From Fusobacteriaceae bacterium (GTDB taxonomy: Bacteria > Fusobacteriota > Fusobacteriia > Fusobacteriales > Fusobacteriaceae): a DNA stretch of 64,000 bases. The DNA lies in NCBI GenBank assembly GCA_031272775.1, contig JAISTB010000034.1, positions 1 to 64,000 of the forward strand. Reading direction: 5' to 3'. Below, piece after piece: positions 8,846-16,882 of this stretch. A program made the translations under genes and the position numbers. The notes beneath the pieces were generated by a model. The model was not told where the DNA came from. It was given only the letters and a program-made list of their open reading frames with translations, and ran no database searches. Every line of letters begins with the position of its first letter. Position 1 is the first letter of the stretch.

Positions 8846-9859
8846 TTATCCCTTCCGTTCGTAAAATTCTTCCTTTGTGCTTCTGCGCATAAGATCCGAC
8901 ACCACGTTCCTCGGGTCGGCGTTTTTGTAGATGACCGCGTAGACGCCGTCGATCAGGGGCATGGAGACCCCCAGTTTTTTCGCGGATTCGTAAATGGCTT
9001 TGACCGTCGGCACGCCTTCGGCCACCATGACCATATCCGCGAGGATTTTGTCGATTTTCTCCCCTTTGCCGAGACGTTCGCCCACATGGCGGTTCCTGCT
9101 GTGGCGGCTCGTACAGGTGACGACGAGGTCGCCAATGCCGGTCAGGCCTGAAAAGGTGGTTTCCCTTGCGCCCATGGCCTTTCCGTAGCGGACCATTTCC
9201 GCGACGCCGCGGGTGATGATGGAGGCCTTGGTGTTGTCGCCGAAGCCCAGACCGTCCGAGATCCCCGCGCCGATGGCGAGACAGTTTTTGACCGCCGCGC
9301 CCAGTTCGACGCCCATGACGTCGTCGTTGATATAGACCCGAAACCTGTCGTTGGTCATGAGTTTCTGGACTTTTTTGGCCTTGGCGGGATCCCCTGCGGC
9401 CACGATGGTGCTGGGCATGCCAATGGCCACTTCCTCGGCGTGGGTGGGCCCTGAAAGGACGACGATATTCTTGTGGAATTTCCCGAGAATTTCGTCTTTG
9501 ATGACCTCCGAGAGCCGCATGCCGCTCTTGATTTCGATGCCTTTTGCCGTATTGATGAGAATGGTTTTGTCCGTGAGCTGCGTCGTAAAGCGCCGGACTA
9601 CGGTCCGCAACTCCTGCGAGGGGACGGAGAGAAGGACATAGTTGACTTTTTCGAGAAGGCCTTCCTCGTCAGCGGTCACATGGACATTGCCGGGGAATTT
9701 GACGCCCGGCAGATAGCGCTTGTTTTCCCGGGCAGCCTCGGTTTCCGCCGCTCTTTCCCTCCGGTGGTCCCAGATGACGACGGGCCGCCCGAAAGCGCCC
9801 AGCATAAGGCCGAGGGCCGTGCCCCAGCTGCCCGCGCCCAGTATCACTACTTTTTCCAA
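8846..9859 (-). CDS. gpsA: Glycerol-3-phosphate dehydrogenase [NAD(P)+]
   Basis: Encodes 337 residues. It reduces dihydroxyacetone phosphate to sn-glycerol-3-phosphate, the backbone precursor used by PlsY. The N-terminal nucleotide-binding motif is ILGAGSWGTALG; the catalytic-lysine region reads GVELGAAVKNCLAIGAG, and NTKASIITRG is the substrate-binding loop. The start is a TTG with AAGGAGG only 4-5 bases upstream; no better start fits. It follows plsY by 21 bases, an obvious functional pair. Confidence 0.95.
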   Translation of the reverse strand: MEKVVILGAGSWGTALGLMLGAFGRPVVIWDHRRERAAETEAARENKRYLPGVKFPGNVHVTADEEGLLEKVNYVLLSVPSQELRTVVRRFTTQLTDKTILINTAKGIEIKSGMRLSEVIKDEILGKFHKNIVVLSGPTHAEEVAIGMPSTIVAAGDPAKAKKVQKLMTNDRFRVYINDDVMGVELGAAVKNCLAIGAGISDGLGFGDNTKASIITRGVAEMVRYGKAMGARETTFSGLTGIGDLVVTCTSRHSRNRHVGERLGKGEKIDKILADMVMVAEGVPTVKAIYESAKKLGVSMPLIDGVYAVIYKNADPRNVVSDLMRRSTKEEFYERKG

Positions 9860-9880
9860 AATGCCTCCTTGGTCGGGCGT

Positions 9881-10483
9881 CTAAAACTTGAATTTATTTT
9901 CCGATCCGGAACGGAGCCGCGCGATGTTGCTCCGGTGTTTCCAGATCACAAAGATCCCCGTAAAAAGCGTAATGACAAATATGGGGCCCCGGGTCATCCC
10001 CGATTTCGTCGGCGGAAACAGGAGCGTCAGAATCGGAAGCAGGCCCGCGCAGACAATGGAACCCAGCGAGATGTATTTGCTGAGGGCCACAATCACAATG
10101 AAAAGAACAAGCAGGATCAGCGTCACTTTGGGGATCAGGAACAAAAATGTTCCGAGGCTTGTGGCGACGCCCTTTCCGCCCTTGAAGCGCAGGAAACAGG
10201 ACAGCGTATGCCCGAGGATGGCCACCATGCCGATAAAGACCAAGATATTGCCGGAAACGCCGGCTTTACTGGCTAAAAAAGGCGGCAGCCAGCCCTTCAG
10301 CGCGTCGATGAACAGGACGAGGACGCCGTACCTGGCTCCCAGGACCCGCCACGCGTTTGTCGTGCCGGTATTTTTGCTGCCGTGTTCGCGGATATCGATG
10401 TTTTTGAAATATTTTCCCACCCAGACGCCGGCGGGAACGGAACCCAAAAAATACGCAAGAAGAATAAAGAACAGCGATTTCAT
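9881..10483 (-). CDS. plsY: Acyl-phosphate:glycerol-3-phosphate acyltransferase
   Basis: Encodes 200 residues. It is a membrane enzyme that acylates glycerol-3-phosphate with acyl-phosphate, the first step in phospholipid synthesis. PlsY motifs are visible: GSVPAGVWVGKYF, DIREHGSKNTGTTNAWRVLG and GHTLSCFLRFKGGKGVATSLG, in a protein with about five hydrophobic helices. I start at the ATG at 10483, 6 bases from AGGTGA, rather than the GTG just upstream. The ribosome site overlaps the stop codon of the upstream small membrane protein, so translation is coupled. Confidence 0.95.
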   Translation of the reverse strand: MKSLFFILLAYFLGSVPAGVWVGKYFKNIDIREHGSKNTGTTNAWRVLGARYGVLVLFIDALKGWLPPFLASKAGVSGNILVFIGMVAILGHTLSCFLRFKGGKGVATSLGTFLFLIPKVTLILLVLFIVIVALSKYISLGSIVCAGLLPILTLLFPPTKSGMTRGPIFVITLFTGIFVIWKHRSNIARLRSGSENKFKF

Positions 10484-10493
10484 CACAGATCAC

Positions 10494-10826
10494 CTATTTT
10501 ATGAATAATTTGAGCGATTGAAAAAGATCGGAGATATACGTGAAAATCCTTGTTACAGGCACTTTAAGGTAGTAATTCATGTAGACGTAAATATAGGCCG
10601 CGTGCAGGATCAGCGCCACAAAGCGAAATTTGCGGCTGCGGGAGAATAAAAAGCGGAAGAAGGAAAGCACAAAGCCGATGATGGCCACGATTCCCGTAAA
10701 AAACATGATGTCGTTGCTGAACACCCGGCTTTGCAGGATGGAAAGCCAGCCGTCCGTCGCCTCCGGCATTTTCCGGACGATGAACCAGCAGATCCCGTAG
10801 ATGTATTCCAAAAAGCATAAAAACAT
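10494..10826 (-). CDS. Small membrane protein of unknown function
   Basis: Encodes 110 residues with an ATG preceded by GGGAGGA. Three hydrophobic segments can be seen (about 1-17, 37-61 and 70-86), separated by a basic loop (FSRSRKFR). I do not recognise a family. It lies 22 bases after the HsdR-like gene, and its stop codon is embedded in the ribosome site of plsY, so it is translationally tied to phospholipid synthesis. It might anchor the upstream HsdR-like protein at the membrane or assist PlsY; neither is shown by sequence. Confidence 0.75.
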   Translation of the reverse strand: MFLCFLEYIYGICWFIVRKMPEATDGWLSILQSRVFSNDIMFFTGIVAIIGFVLSFFRFLFSRSRKFRFVALILHAAYIYVYMNYYLKVPVTRIFTYISDLFQSLKLFIK

Positions 10827-10848
10827 GATTTCCTCCCGCCAAACGCGC

Positions 10849-13800
10849 CTATTTGAACAGCGCGTTGCTGTAAATGGTCCTCAGGATCGATAAAATTTTT
10901 TCCTGACGGGCCTCGTCAAAGAGACTGGTAAAATCGGCAAATTCTTCAATTTCATAGGCAAAGGCGTCGCAGTTCTCGATGTAGCCCTTATCGACGACCC
11001 AGGCCCGCAGCCGGGTGAGGAAATTCTTTTGCTCGTCGCTCAGGGTCTTGTCGTTGGTCACGGGAAAGAAGGCCACCTTTACCTGCTCGGCTTCGATTTT
11101 GGCCACTTGCCGGACCAGAAGCCCGAATTGGAGATTGCCGTAGGCGTCTTCATAGTCTTTTTTCGTGCCGAGACGTTTCGTAAACACCCGGGCCAGGGAC
11201 TTGTGGTCCTCCTCGGTCATTTTGTAATTGACCCGCATGCGCCAGATGGCCGCTTGATTGGGATTCGTCCGGATGTAGTCCGTGATTCTCTCCTTGTATT
11301 CCCGGATCCGGAGATTCCGTTCCCGTTCCTCGGGCGTGAGTTCGCTTGCGTTTTCGGTCTTTTCTCCGGACTCTGTCTGCGCGTCGTCGACCACGGGCTC
11401 GGAAACTTTATTTTTCGGCAATTCCGGTTTATCCGGCGTTTCTTTTTCCGCCGGATCCGTCGCAAAAATAAACTTGATTAGTTTTCTTAATTTTGTACGC
11501 ACCATCTCCAGTTCGAGAATGGAACTGTTGTCAATAAATTTGCTGCTGCCGAAATACTTGATATAATCGAGCTCGTTTTTGATTTCGGGAATGTTCTCAT
11601 GCTTGTGCAGCATGTGGCATATGCCGGAAAGCTGCTTTTTTGCCCGGATTACAAAGGGCTTGGATTCCATCTGGGCCAGCATGATGCCGTACATGAAATT
11701 ATCAAATTGAAGACTATATTCATCGCCTTTTATGCGGACAAGGGGCGCGATCTGGACTTCAAGATTGCTCTTGTCCTCAGCGGTCAACCCCGCGTCGTAG
11801 ACAGCCCGGCGCGTATACTTTTCGAGATGGGAAAATTGCAGATGCACGTTGGTCAATTCCGTCGTCACGCTCTTGACGAGGGCGGTCACGAAGTCCGTCA
11901 GCTTGTCGGAAAAGGCCATATAATCCTTGTCGGTCAGCTTGTTGTGCTGGATGTGGTACAAGAGGCCCACGCATTTGACAAAAATATCTTCCGAGATGTT
12001 TCGGAGCTCGAGGTTGTCCTCGCTTTTCTTGTCGGCGCTGAAAAAATCGAAATTGCCCAAATAGTCAAAAATGTAATAGCGCTTTTTCCCGACATAGACT
12101 CCTTCCTTGGGCTCGATACAGGTAATATTGGGATTGGCTACGTTTCCGACGCTCATCATCTGATGAAACTCGAATTTGGAATAGATTTTCTTGAAGAGGA
12201 CCACATTGAGGATTTCGGGAATAATCATGCCCATGGAGGCGAAGCCCACGTCCACAAGGATGTTCACATTGCGCTCGGGGTCCAGAAAATCATCGAGGGA
12301 ATCTCTGTCGTCAAAGAGCGCGAGTCTGATAAAATCGTTGCCCGCGTCGGGATATTTCAACCGGAAGCGTTGCAGGATCCGTTCCCCGTGGTTCCGGTTC
12401 TGGGCAAAAATCACGGTTTTCCCCACGGATTCGCTCTTGGAGTCCTTGATCCCGCTTTTCATGATATCTTTGAGGACCATGTCGATGGTGTTCGCGTTCA
12501 TCAGGTAATTGTCCACGAGGTCGTTGGGGACCCAGTTCAGCATCTTGGCCGGATCGTCCGTATACGTCTCCTCGCAGAGGTTCTTGTTTTCCGTCGTCAG
12601 CTGGTCATAGGCCATGTTGTTTTCCAGGACTTTGTTGCCGATGGTGACGACGCTGTAGGGCACGATGATGTTGTCCTGCTGTAGGGCTTCCTCATAGTGG
12701 TAAATGTAGCGGCTGTCGTCCCGGTTCGTCCCGAAAAAGCGGAAGACGTCGGGGTCCAGGTCGTCCTTGGGCAGCGGGGAAATCCCCACGACGGCGGAAT
12801 CGAAATAGCGGAAGATCTCTCCGTAGGAGATGATCGTATTCCGGCAGACGTTGTCGACGACGATCAGGTCAAATTCGCCCGGGGAGAAATAGCGCTCGCC
12901 GCTGCCGGTGATGTGACCCAGTTCCTTGACGATGTCTTCGGGCGTGGAAACGAGCAGTCGTCCGGCGTCGTCGGCGTACTTGCTGTATTCGCCGATGGAC
13001 ATGCTGAGAATGAGCCGCTTCAGCATTTTCTTCGTATACTTGAGATTGACGTCCCGCCCGATTAGATAGAGGACGCTGGTCACGTAGTTGGCCCGGGACA
13101 TGAGGTCGATCAGTCCCGCCAAAACTCTCCCCTGAGCGCTGCCGCTCGTCATGAAGATCAGGCTTTTCGTTTTGTTTTCGATAAAATCCGACGTGACGGC
13201 CTTGATGGCCTCCACTTCGTAGGGAAGCGGCGCGATCCGGTTGTCGATGGCCACCGTGATCAGGTCTTTTTTGCTTTTCTTGAGATTTTTGATCCGGTGC
13301 AGATCCTCGAGCCCGAAAATGCCGGCAATCTTTCTCGGCGTGGCGTGCAGGCTGTCCATGTAATAGAAGGAACCGCCGTGAACGAGGAAAACGGCCGGTA
13401 TTCGCCGGGTGTCGCTGCCGATGTGGCCCGCGTAGCGGACGGCCTGTTTTCTGCCGTATTCGAGATCCTCTAGGCTGTAGCGGCCCTCGATGATCGCCAG
13501 GGGCAAGCCGTCTTTGCCCAGGAGCAGGTAGTCGATGGCGACTTTTTCCCTGCCTTCAAGGGGACTGCGGATCTCGTATTCGACGTCTTTCTTGATGTCC
13601 CGCTCGGGGTCCCAGCCCGCGAATTTGAGGTCGAGGTCGATATAAAAGGAGCGGACGCTCATTTTGTAAAAATCGGCGGGGCGGAATGTCCGCAGTTTCC
13701 GGTTCAGATCCTTTTTGATCAGAAAATAATTGCGAACGCCGGAAATCTGGTCCTCCAGCCGCTTGGAGACCGCCTCGTCGCGGAAAACCAGGCTTTTCTT

Positions 13801-14265
13801 CTCAAAGGCCAGATCTTTGTTCAGGACCGTGATCATGCCGACGGGGATATCTTCCTCGCGGAATTCCCTTTCCGTATAGGTCAGACCGTAGACGTAATCG
13901 ATCCACAGCACAAACTCAAAAACAATGGACAGCGCCAAAACCGCGTCATCCTTGGTCAGTTCGTCTTCCGACTGAAGCGTGAATTTCCACAGTTTGACAA
14001 TATACGGGAGTTTGAGGATCACCTGTTCGTCTACGAGGGACTTGAACAGGGGGTCCGCGATCAACTGATCGAGCTTTTTGTATTTTTCCCGGCCCGGCAG
14101 ATTCTCCACGGCGTACACCCAGCGCACCGCGAAAGTCAAAGCCTCGTAGCACCCCAAAACGGAGAGGGCCAGCGACGTCGAGAGAATATTTTCCGTTTCT
14201 ATACAGACATCAGAAAACAACTCGTATTGTTTCAGATGCTTCAAATATTCGAAATTGGTAGGCAT
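10849..14265 (-). CDS. HsdR-like protein (type I restriction R-subunit fold) with all catalytic motifs eroded
   Basis: Encodes 1138 residues, the length and domain order of an EcoEI-type HsdR. An N-terminal DUF4145-like helical region spans about 20-130. The PD-(D/E)xK domain at 225-310 keeps D245 and E260, but the usual ExK reads E-G-R. Two RecA-like helicase domains follow at 340-720. The phosphate-binding loop expected as TGTGKT reads SGSAQGR (374-380) with no lysine; DEAH reads DNVC (471-474); motif III reads GISPLPK (494-500); the end of motif VI, normally QMIGRGTR, reads QMMSVGNVA (702-710). Surrounding non-catalytic landmarks are well kept, and the frame is intact. A charged linker (935-985) leads to a helical C-terminal domain. 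No hsdM or hsdS is nearby. It is first in a six-gene operon ending in dnaN. I infer a non-enzymatic, DNA-binding or scaffolding role. Confidence 0.8.
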   Translation of the reverse strand: MPTNFEYLKHLKQYELFSDVCIETENILSTSLALSVLGCYEALTFAVRWVYAVENLPGREKYKKLDQLIADPLFKSLVDEQVILKLPYIVKLWKFTLQSEDELTKDDAVLALSIVFEFVLWIDYVYGLTYTEREFREEDIPVGMITVLNKDLAFEKKSLVFRDEAVSKRLEDQISGVRNYFLIKKDLNRKLRTFRPADFYKMSVRSFYIDLDLKFAGWDPERDIKKDVEYEIRSPLEGREKVAIDYLLLGKDGLPLAIIEGRYSLEDLEYGRKQAVRYAGHIGSDTRRIPAVFLVHGGSFYYMDSLHATPRKIAGIFGLEDLHRIKNLKKSKKDLITVAIDNRIAPLPYEVEAIKAVTSDFIENKTKSLIFMTSGSAQGRVLAGLIDLMSRANYVTSVLYLIGRDVNLKYTKKMLKRLILSMSIGEYSKYADDAGRLLVSTPEDIVKELGHITGSGERYFSPGEFDLIVVDNVCRNTIISYGEIFRYFDSAVVGISPLPKDDLDPDVFRFFGTNRDDSRYIYHYEEALQQDNIIVPYSVVTIGNKVLENNMAYDQLTTENKNLCEETYTDDPAKMLNWVPNDLVDNYLMNANTIDMVLKDIMKSGIKDSKSESVGKTVIFAQNRNHGERILQRFRLKYPDAGNDFIRLALFDDRDSLDDFLDPERNVNILVDVGFASMGMIIPEILNVVLFKKIYSKFEFHQMMSVGNVANPNITCIEPKEGVYVGKKRYYIFDYLGNFDFFSADKKSEDNLELRNISEDIFVKCVGLLYHIQHNKLTDKDYMAFSDKLTDFVTALVKSVTTELTNVHLQFSHLEKYTRRAVYDAGLTAEDKSNLEVQIAPLVRIKGDEYSLQFDNFMYGIMLAQMESKPFVIRAKKQLSGICHMLHKHENIPEIKNELDYIKYFGSSKFIDNSSILELEMVRTKLRKLIKFIFATDPAEKETPDKPELPKNKVSEPVVDDAQTESGEKTENASELTPEERERNLRIREYKERITDYIRTNPNQAAIWRMRVNYKMTEEDHKSLARVFTKRLGTKKDYEDAYGNLQFGLLVRQVAKIEAEQVKVAFFPVTNDKTLSDEQKNFLTRLRAWVVDKGYIENCDAFAYEIEEFADFTSLFDEARQEKILSILRTIYSNALFK

Positions 14266-14385
14266 CTTTTCCCCTTTATCTATTTCCGGAGTTGGCGCAC
14301 AGCTTATTTTCTGGTTTTTTCTTTATTGTCTTGTTCTCTATGGATGAAGGAAGGTTCATTTTGCTTACGGAAGTGATTCTTCCCC

Positions 14386-14427
14386 ATTATACCAAAAAAT
14401 GCATGGTTTTGTCTATAGATTAGACAA
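14386..14427 (-). promoter_or_regulatory. Promoter with overlapping inverted repeat for the HsdR-like/plsY/gpsA/sigma/dnaN operon
   Basis: On the minus strand, TAGACA (14415-14410), an 18-base spacer and TATAAT (14391-14386). A perfect 7-bp inverted repeat, TTGTCTA-N5-TAGACAA (14409-14427), covers the -35 box, as a repressor operator would. The leader before the first start codon is about 115 bases, with nothing else recognised. Confidence 0.65.
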
Positions 14428-14450
14428 TTATTTTTCGGGGATGGTTGTAC

Positions 14451-14483
14451 AAAAAAATTCTGCCGGTTCTTTTCAGAACCGGC
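14451..14483 (-). terminator. Intrinsic terminator after the D-Ala-D-Ala carboxypeptidase
   Basis: An 8-bp GC-rich stem (14462-14469 with 14476-14483) followed on the minus strand by seven T residues (14457-14451). Confidence 0.85.
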
Positions 14484-14507
14484 GAAAAGTGTATGATTTT
14501 TATAGAT

Positions 14508-15797
14508 TTAGAACGTCAGCTTGAGCTTGACGTCATCCCGCGTCCGGAGATTGCCCTCGATGATTTTTTCGTCTCTGATGTAGATCGCGTAGGTCCCGAG
14601 GATCTCGTTTTTTTCCACGGGGGCGATGACCTTGGCGCTGCGTTTGATCTTGATGTTGACGTTGTCGTTGACTTTGATGACCCTGCCGTAGGTCCGATCG
14701 GGGTAGAGATCGATAAATTCGCTGGCGCCGTGGATTACGGGGATCCGGGCCAGGGCCCGGGATTCGTCGAGGATCTGCTTTACGGCAAAGTGGGCGTCAA
14801 AGGAATCCACGTAGGCAAGGGCCACGGCGTCCCGCTCCCGGTAGGATTTTCCGCCGAGAACCACCGTAATGATCCGGAGCCCGTTGCGGTCCGTGACAAT
14901 GGCGATGTTGTAGCCCGATTTGGAGTGGTAGCCGGTCTTGATGCCGTAGATCCCGCGCTCTCCGATGAGTTTGTTGCGGTTGGTGAGCTTGATCTTGCCG
15001 CCGTGGATCGTTTCGGCGGCGGTACCCGCCACGGCCATCAGGCGCTTTCTTTTGACAAATTCCACGGCCAGCTTGTAGACCCCCATGGCCGTTCCCATGT
15101 CCATGTCTTTTTTCGTGATGTGGGTCGGAAGCCCCGCCGGCGTGTGAAATTCGAGTTCATTTTCGAGACCCAGTTCCCGGGCCTTGTCGTTCATCATGTC
15201 CACGAAGTCGGCAATACTCCCCCCCACATGGTCGGCAAGGGCGTAAATCGCGTTGTTGGCCGAATAGATCCCCGCGGCCTTGATCAGATCCTCCACGGTA
15301 AAAGTTTCGCCCGATTTCATGGGAATTCCGCTGCCCCCTATGCCGATGGCGGCCTTTGGGATGGCGATCTTGTCCGTAAGGGCGATCTTTCCCGCGTTGA
15401 CGGCGTCGTCGACGACGAGGAGCGACATCATTTTCGTCAGCGAGGCTAGGGGCCATTTGACCGAGCTGTTTTCGGAAAAGAAAATTTCCCCGTGCTCTTC
15501 GCCCAAAAGCACCGCGGCGTATAATTGCTCCGCGGAGGCGATATTCTCGGCTACGCCGGTCTCGCCGCTTTCCGTGTCTTCCTTGTCGCTGTCGGGAACC
15601 GGGATGATGTCCAGCTTTATCGGCTCGGGCGCGGCTTTTTTCACGGCTTTTTTCTTTTTTGGGGCGGCTTTTTTCGGAGTTTCCGCCGCCGGGGCGGATA
15701 CTTCCGCTTTTGTCGGGATCGGGGGGACAGACATCCCCCGGGACAAATCAAAAATACCGAAAAACAGGATACCGAAAAGGATAAGGACTCGTTTCAT
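14508..15797 (-). CDS. Serine-type D-Ala-D-Ala carboxypeptidase (penicillin-binding protein, DacA family)
   Basis: Encodes 429 residues. It trims the terminal D-Ala from peptidoglycan stem peptides in the periplasm. The three serine-peptidase motifs are present: S119-L-T-K122 with the nucleophilic serine, S179-A-N181, and K287-T-G289. An N-terminal hydrophobic segment (about 3-17) is a signal or anchor; it is followed by an unusual Lys/Pro/Ala linker (about 28-60). A C-terminal beta-rich domain (about 345-429) matches the PBP5-associated domain. It is a single-gene unit with its own terminator. Confidence 0.92.
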   Translation of the reverse strand: MKRVLILFGILFFGIFDLSRGMSVPPIPTKAEVSAPAAETPKKAAPKKKKAVKKAAPEPIKLDIIPVPDSDKEDTESGETGVAENIASAEQLYAAVLLGEEHGEIFFSENSSVKWPLASLTKMMSLLVVDDAVNAGKIALTDKIAIPKAAIGIGGSGIPMKSGETFTVEDLIKAAGIYSANNAIYALADHVGGSIADFVDMMNDKARELGLENELEFHTPAGLPTHITKKDMDMGTAMGVYKLAVEFVKRKRLMAVAGTAAETIHGGKIKLTNRNKLIGERGIYGIKTGYHSKSGYNIAIVTDRNGLRIITVVLGGKSYRERDAVALAYVDSFDAHFAVKQILDESRALARIPVIHGASEFIDLYPDRTYGRVIKVNDNVNIKIKRSAKVIAPVEKNEILGTYAIYIRDEKIIEGNLRTRDDVKLKLTF

Positions 15798-15832
15798 GGT
15801 TTTCTCCGTCGCGTTTTCTATTATTCAATGAA

Positions 15833-15860
15833 ATTATAGCATATCCCGGAGAAATTGCAA
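15833..15860 (-). promoter_or_regulatory. Candidate promoter of the carboxypeptidase gene
   Basis: Minus strand TTGCAA (15860-15855), a 16-base spacer and TATAAT (15838-15833), 36 bases upstream of the start codon. The -10 is perfect; the -35 is only moderate. Confidence 0.5.
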
Positions 15861-15873
15861 TGTTTTTTCAAAG

Positions 15874-15911
15874 AAAAAAAACCTCCATAAACGATAAATT
15901 TACAGAGGTTT
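15874..15911 (-). terminator. Intrinsic terminator of the catabolic operon
   Basis: Minus strand AAACCTC (15911-15905), an approximately 19-base loop, GAGGTTT (15885-15879) and a T tract, about 40 bases beyond the stop codon of the HMG-CoA-lyase-like gene. Confidence 0.75.
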
Positions 15912-15951
15912 GGCGCAATCAGCGACGACATGGAAGCTTGGGGGGATAAAT

Positions 15952-16878
15952 TCAGCCTTTTCCCGATTCCAAAACCAGATCCTTTGATTTTCCCGCCTTG
16001 AGGATATAGCTGTCCGTATCGTGGCCGAGAATTTCCCGGACCCGTTTGGCGCAGCCGATGACCTTGTCGAGGTCAATCCCCGTCTCTATCCCCATTTCCG
16101 AAAACATATGCACGACGTCCTCCGTCGCGACGTTTCCGGCCGCCCCCGGGACGAAGGGACAGCCTCCCACGCCCGCGAAGGACGTGTCAAAGCGTTTGAT
16201 CCCCGCGCCCAGGCCCGCGATGATATTGGCCATGGCGAGCCCCCGGGTGTTGTGAAAATGGAGCCACCACGTAACTTCGGAAAATTTCTTTTTCATTTCC
16301 ATGCAGATGTTGTAGACCTGGTTGGGAACCGCCATGCCGGACGCGTCCGAAAGAGAGATTTCGGAAATCCCGCAGTCGAGATAGGCCCTCGCGATGATTT
16401 TTACGTCCTCCAGGGGGATTTCCCGGTCCCAGGGGGAGCCGAAAGGCATGGAAATGGATCCCGAGATTTCAATCCCGTTTGCTCGCGCCGCCCGGACACA
16501 TTCCGCAAAGCCTTCGACTGATTCTTTGGGCGTCATGTTGAGATTCGCCAAATTATGTCCTTTGCTCGCGGACACATTGAGCTTGACTTTTTTGCAGCCG
16601 CAGGCCGCCGCCCGTTCGACGCCCTTCAGGTTGGCAATGAGTACGCGGTATTCTGTCCCTTCCCGCTTCCGGATCCGCCGCATGACTTCATCGGTATCAG
16701 CCATCTGGGGGACGGCTTTGGGGTTCATGAAGGACCCCGCTTCGATTACCGGAAACCCCGAATCCGTAATGGCGTCAATGAGGCTTACCTTTTCCTCCGT
16801 CGTGAGGATTTTTTTTTCGTTTTGAAGCCCGTCCCGGGGGCCGACTTCACACAGGATGACTTTTCTTTCTTCCATCAT
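15952..16878 (-). CDS. HMG-CoA lyase-like TIM-barrel enzyme
   Basis: Encodes 308 residues. HMG-CoA lyases cleave (S)-HMG-CoA to acetoacetate and acetyl-CoA; relatives split similar 3-hydroxy-3-methyl acyl-CoAs. Family landmarks are GPRDGLQNE with catalytic Arg/Asp (R15, D16), the metal-binding pair in HFHN (H207, H209) and the signature GVGGCPFVPGAAGN with its active-site cysteine C240. The signature is of the HMG-CoA lyase type rather than the isopropylmalate synthase type. The actual substrate is uncertain because the neighbours are not leucine-degradation genes. It is last in the operon, 4 bases after the TIM-barrel isomerase gene. Confidence 0.85.
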   Translation of the reverse strand: MMEERKVILCEVGPRDGLQNEKKILTTEEKVSLIDAITDSGFPVIEAGSFMNPKAVPQMADTDEVMRRIRKREGTEYRVLIANLKGVERAAACGCKKVKLNVSASKGHNLANLNMTPKESVEGFAECVRAARANGIEISGSISMPFGSPWDREIPLEDVKIIARAYLDCGISEISLSDASGMAVPNQVYNICMEMKKKFSEVTWWLHFHNTRGLAMANIIAGLGAGIKRFDTSFAGVGGCPFVPGAAGNVATEDVVHMFSEMGIETGIDLDKVIGCAKRVREILGHDTDSYILKAGKSKDLVLESGKG

Positions 16879-16882
16879 CAGA

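Noticed and set aside
10849-14265. Calling this an active type I restriction enzyme
   Set aside because: The Walker A lysine, DEAH box and motif VI arginines are all missing, and no methylase or specificity gene is present.
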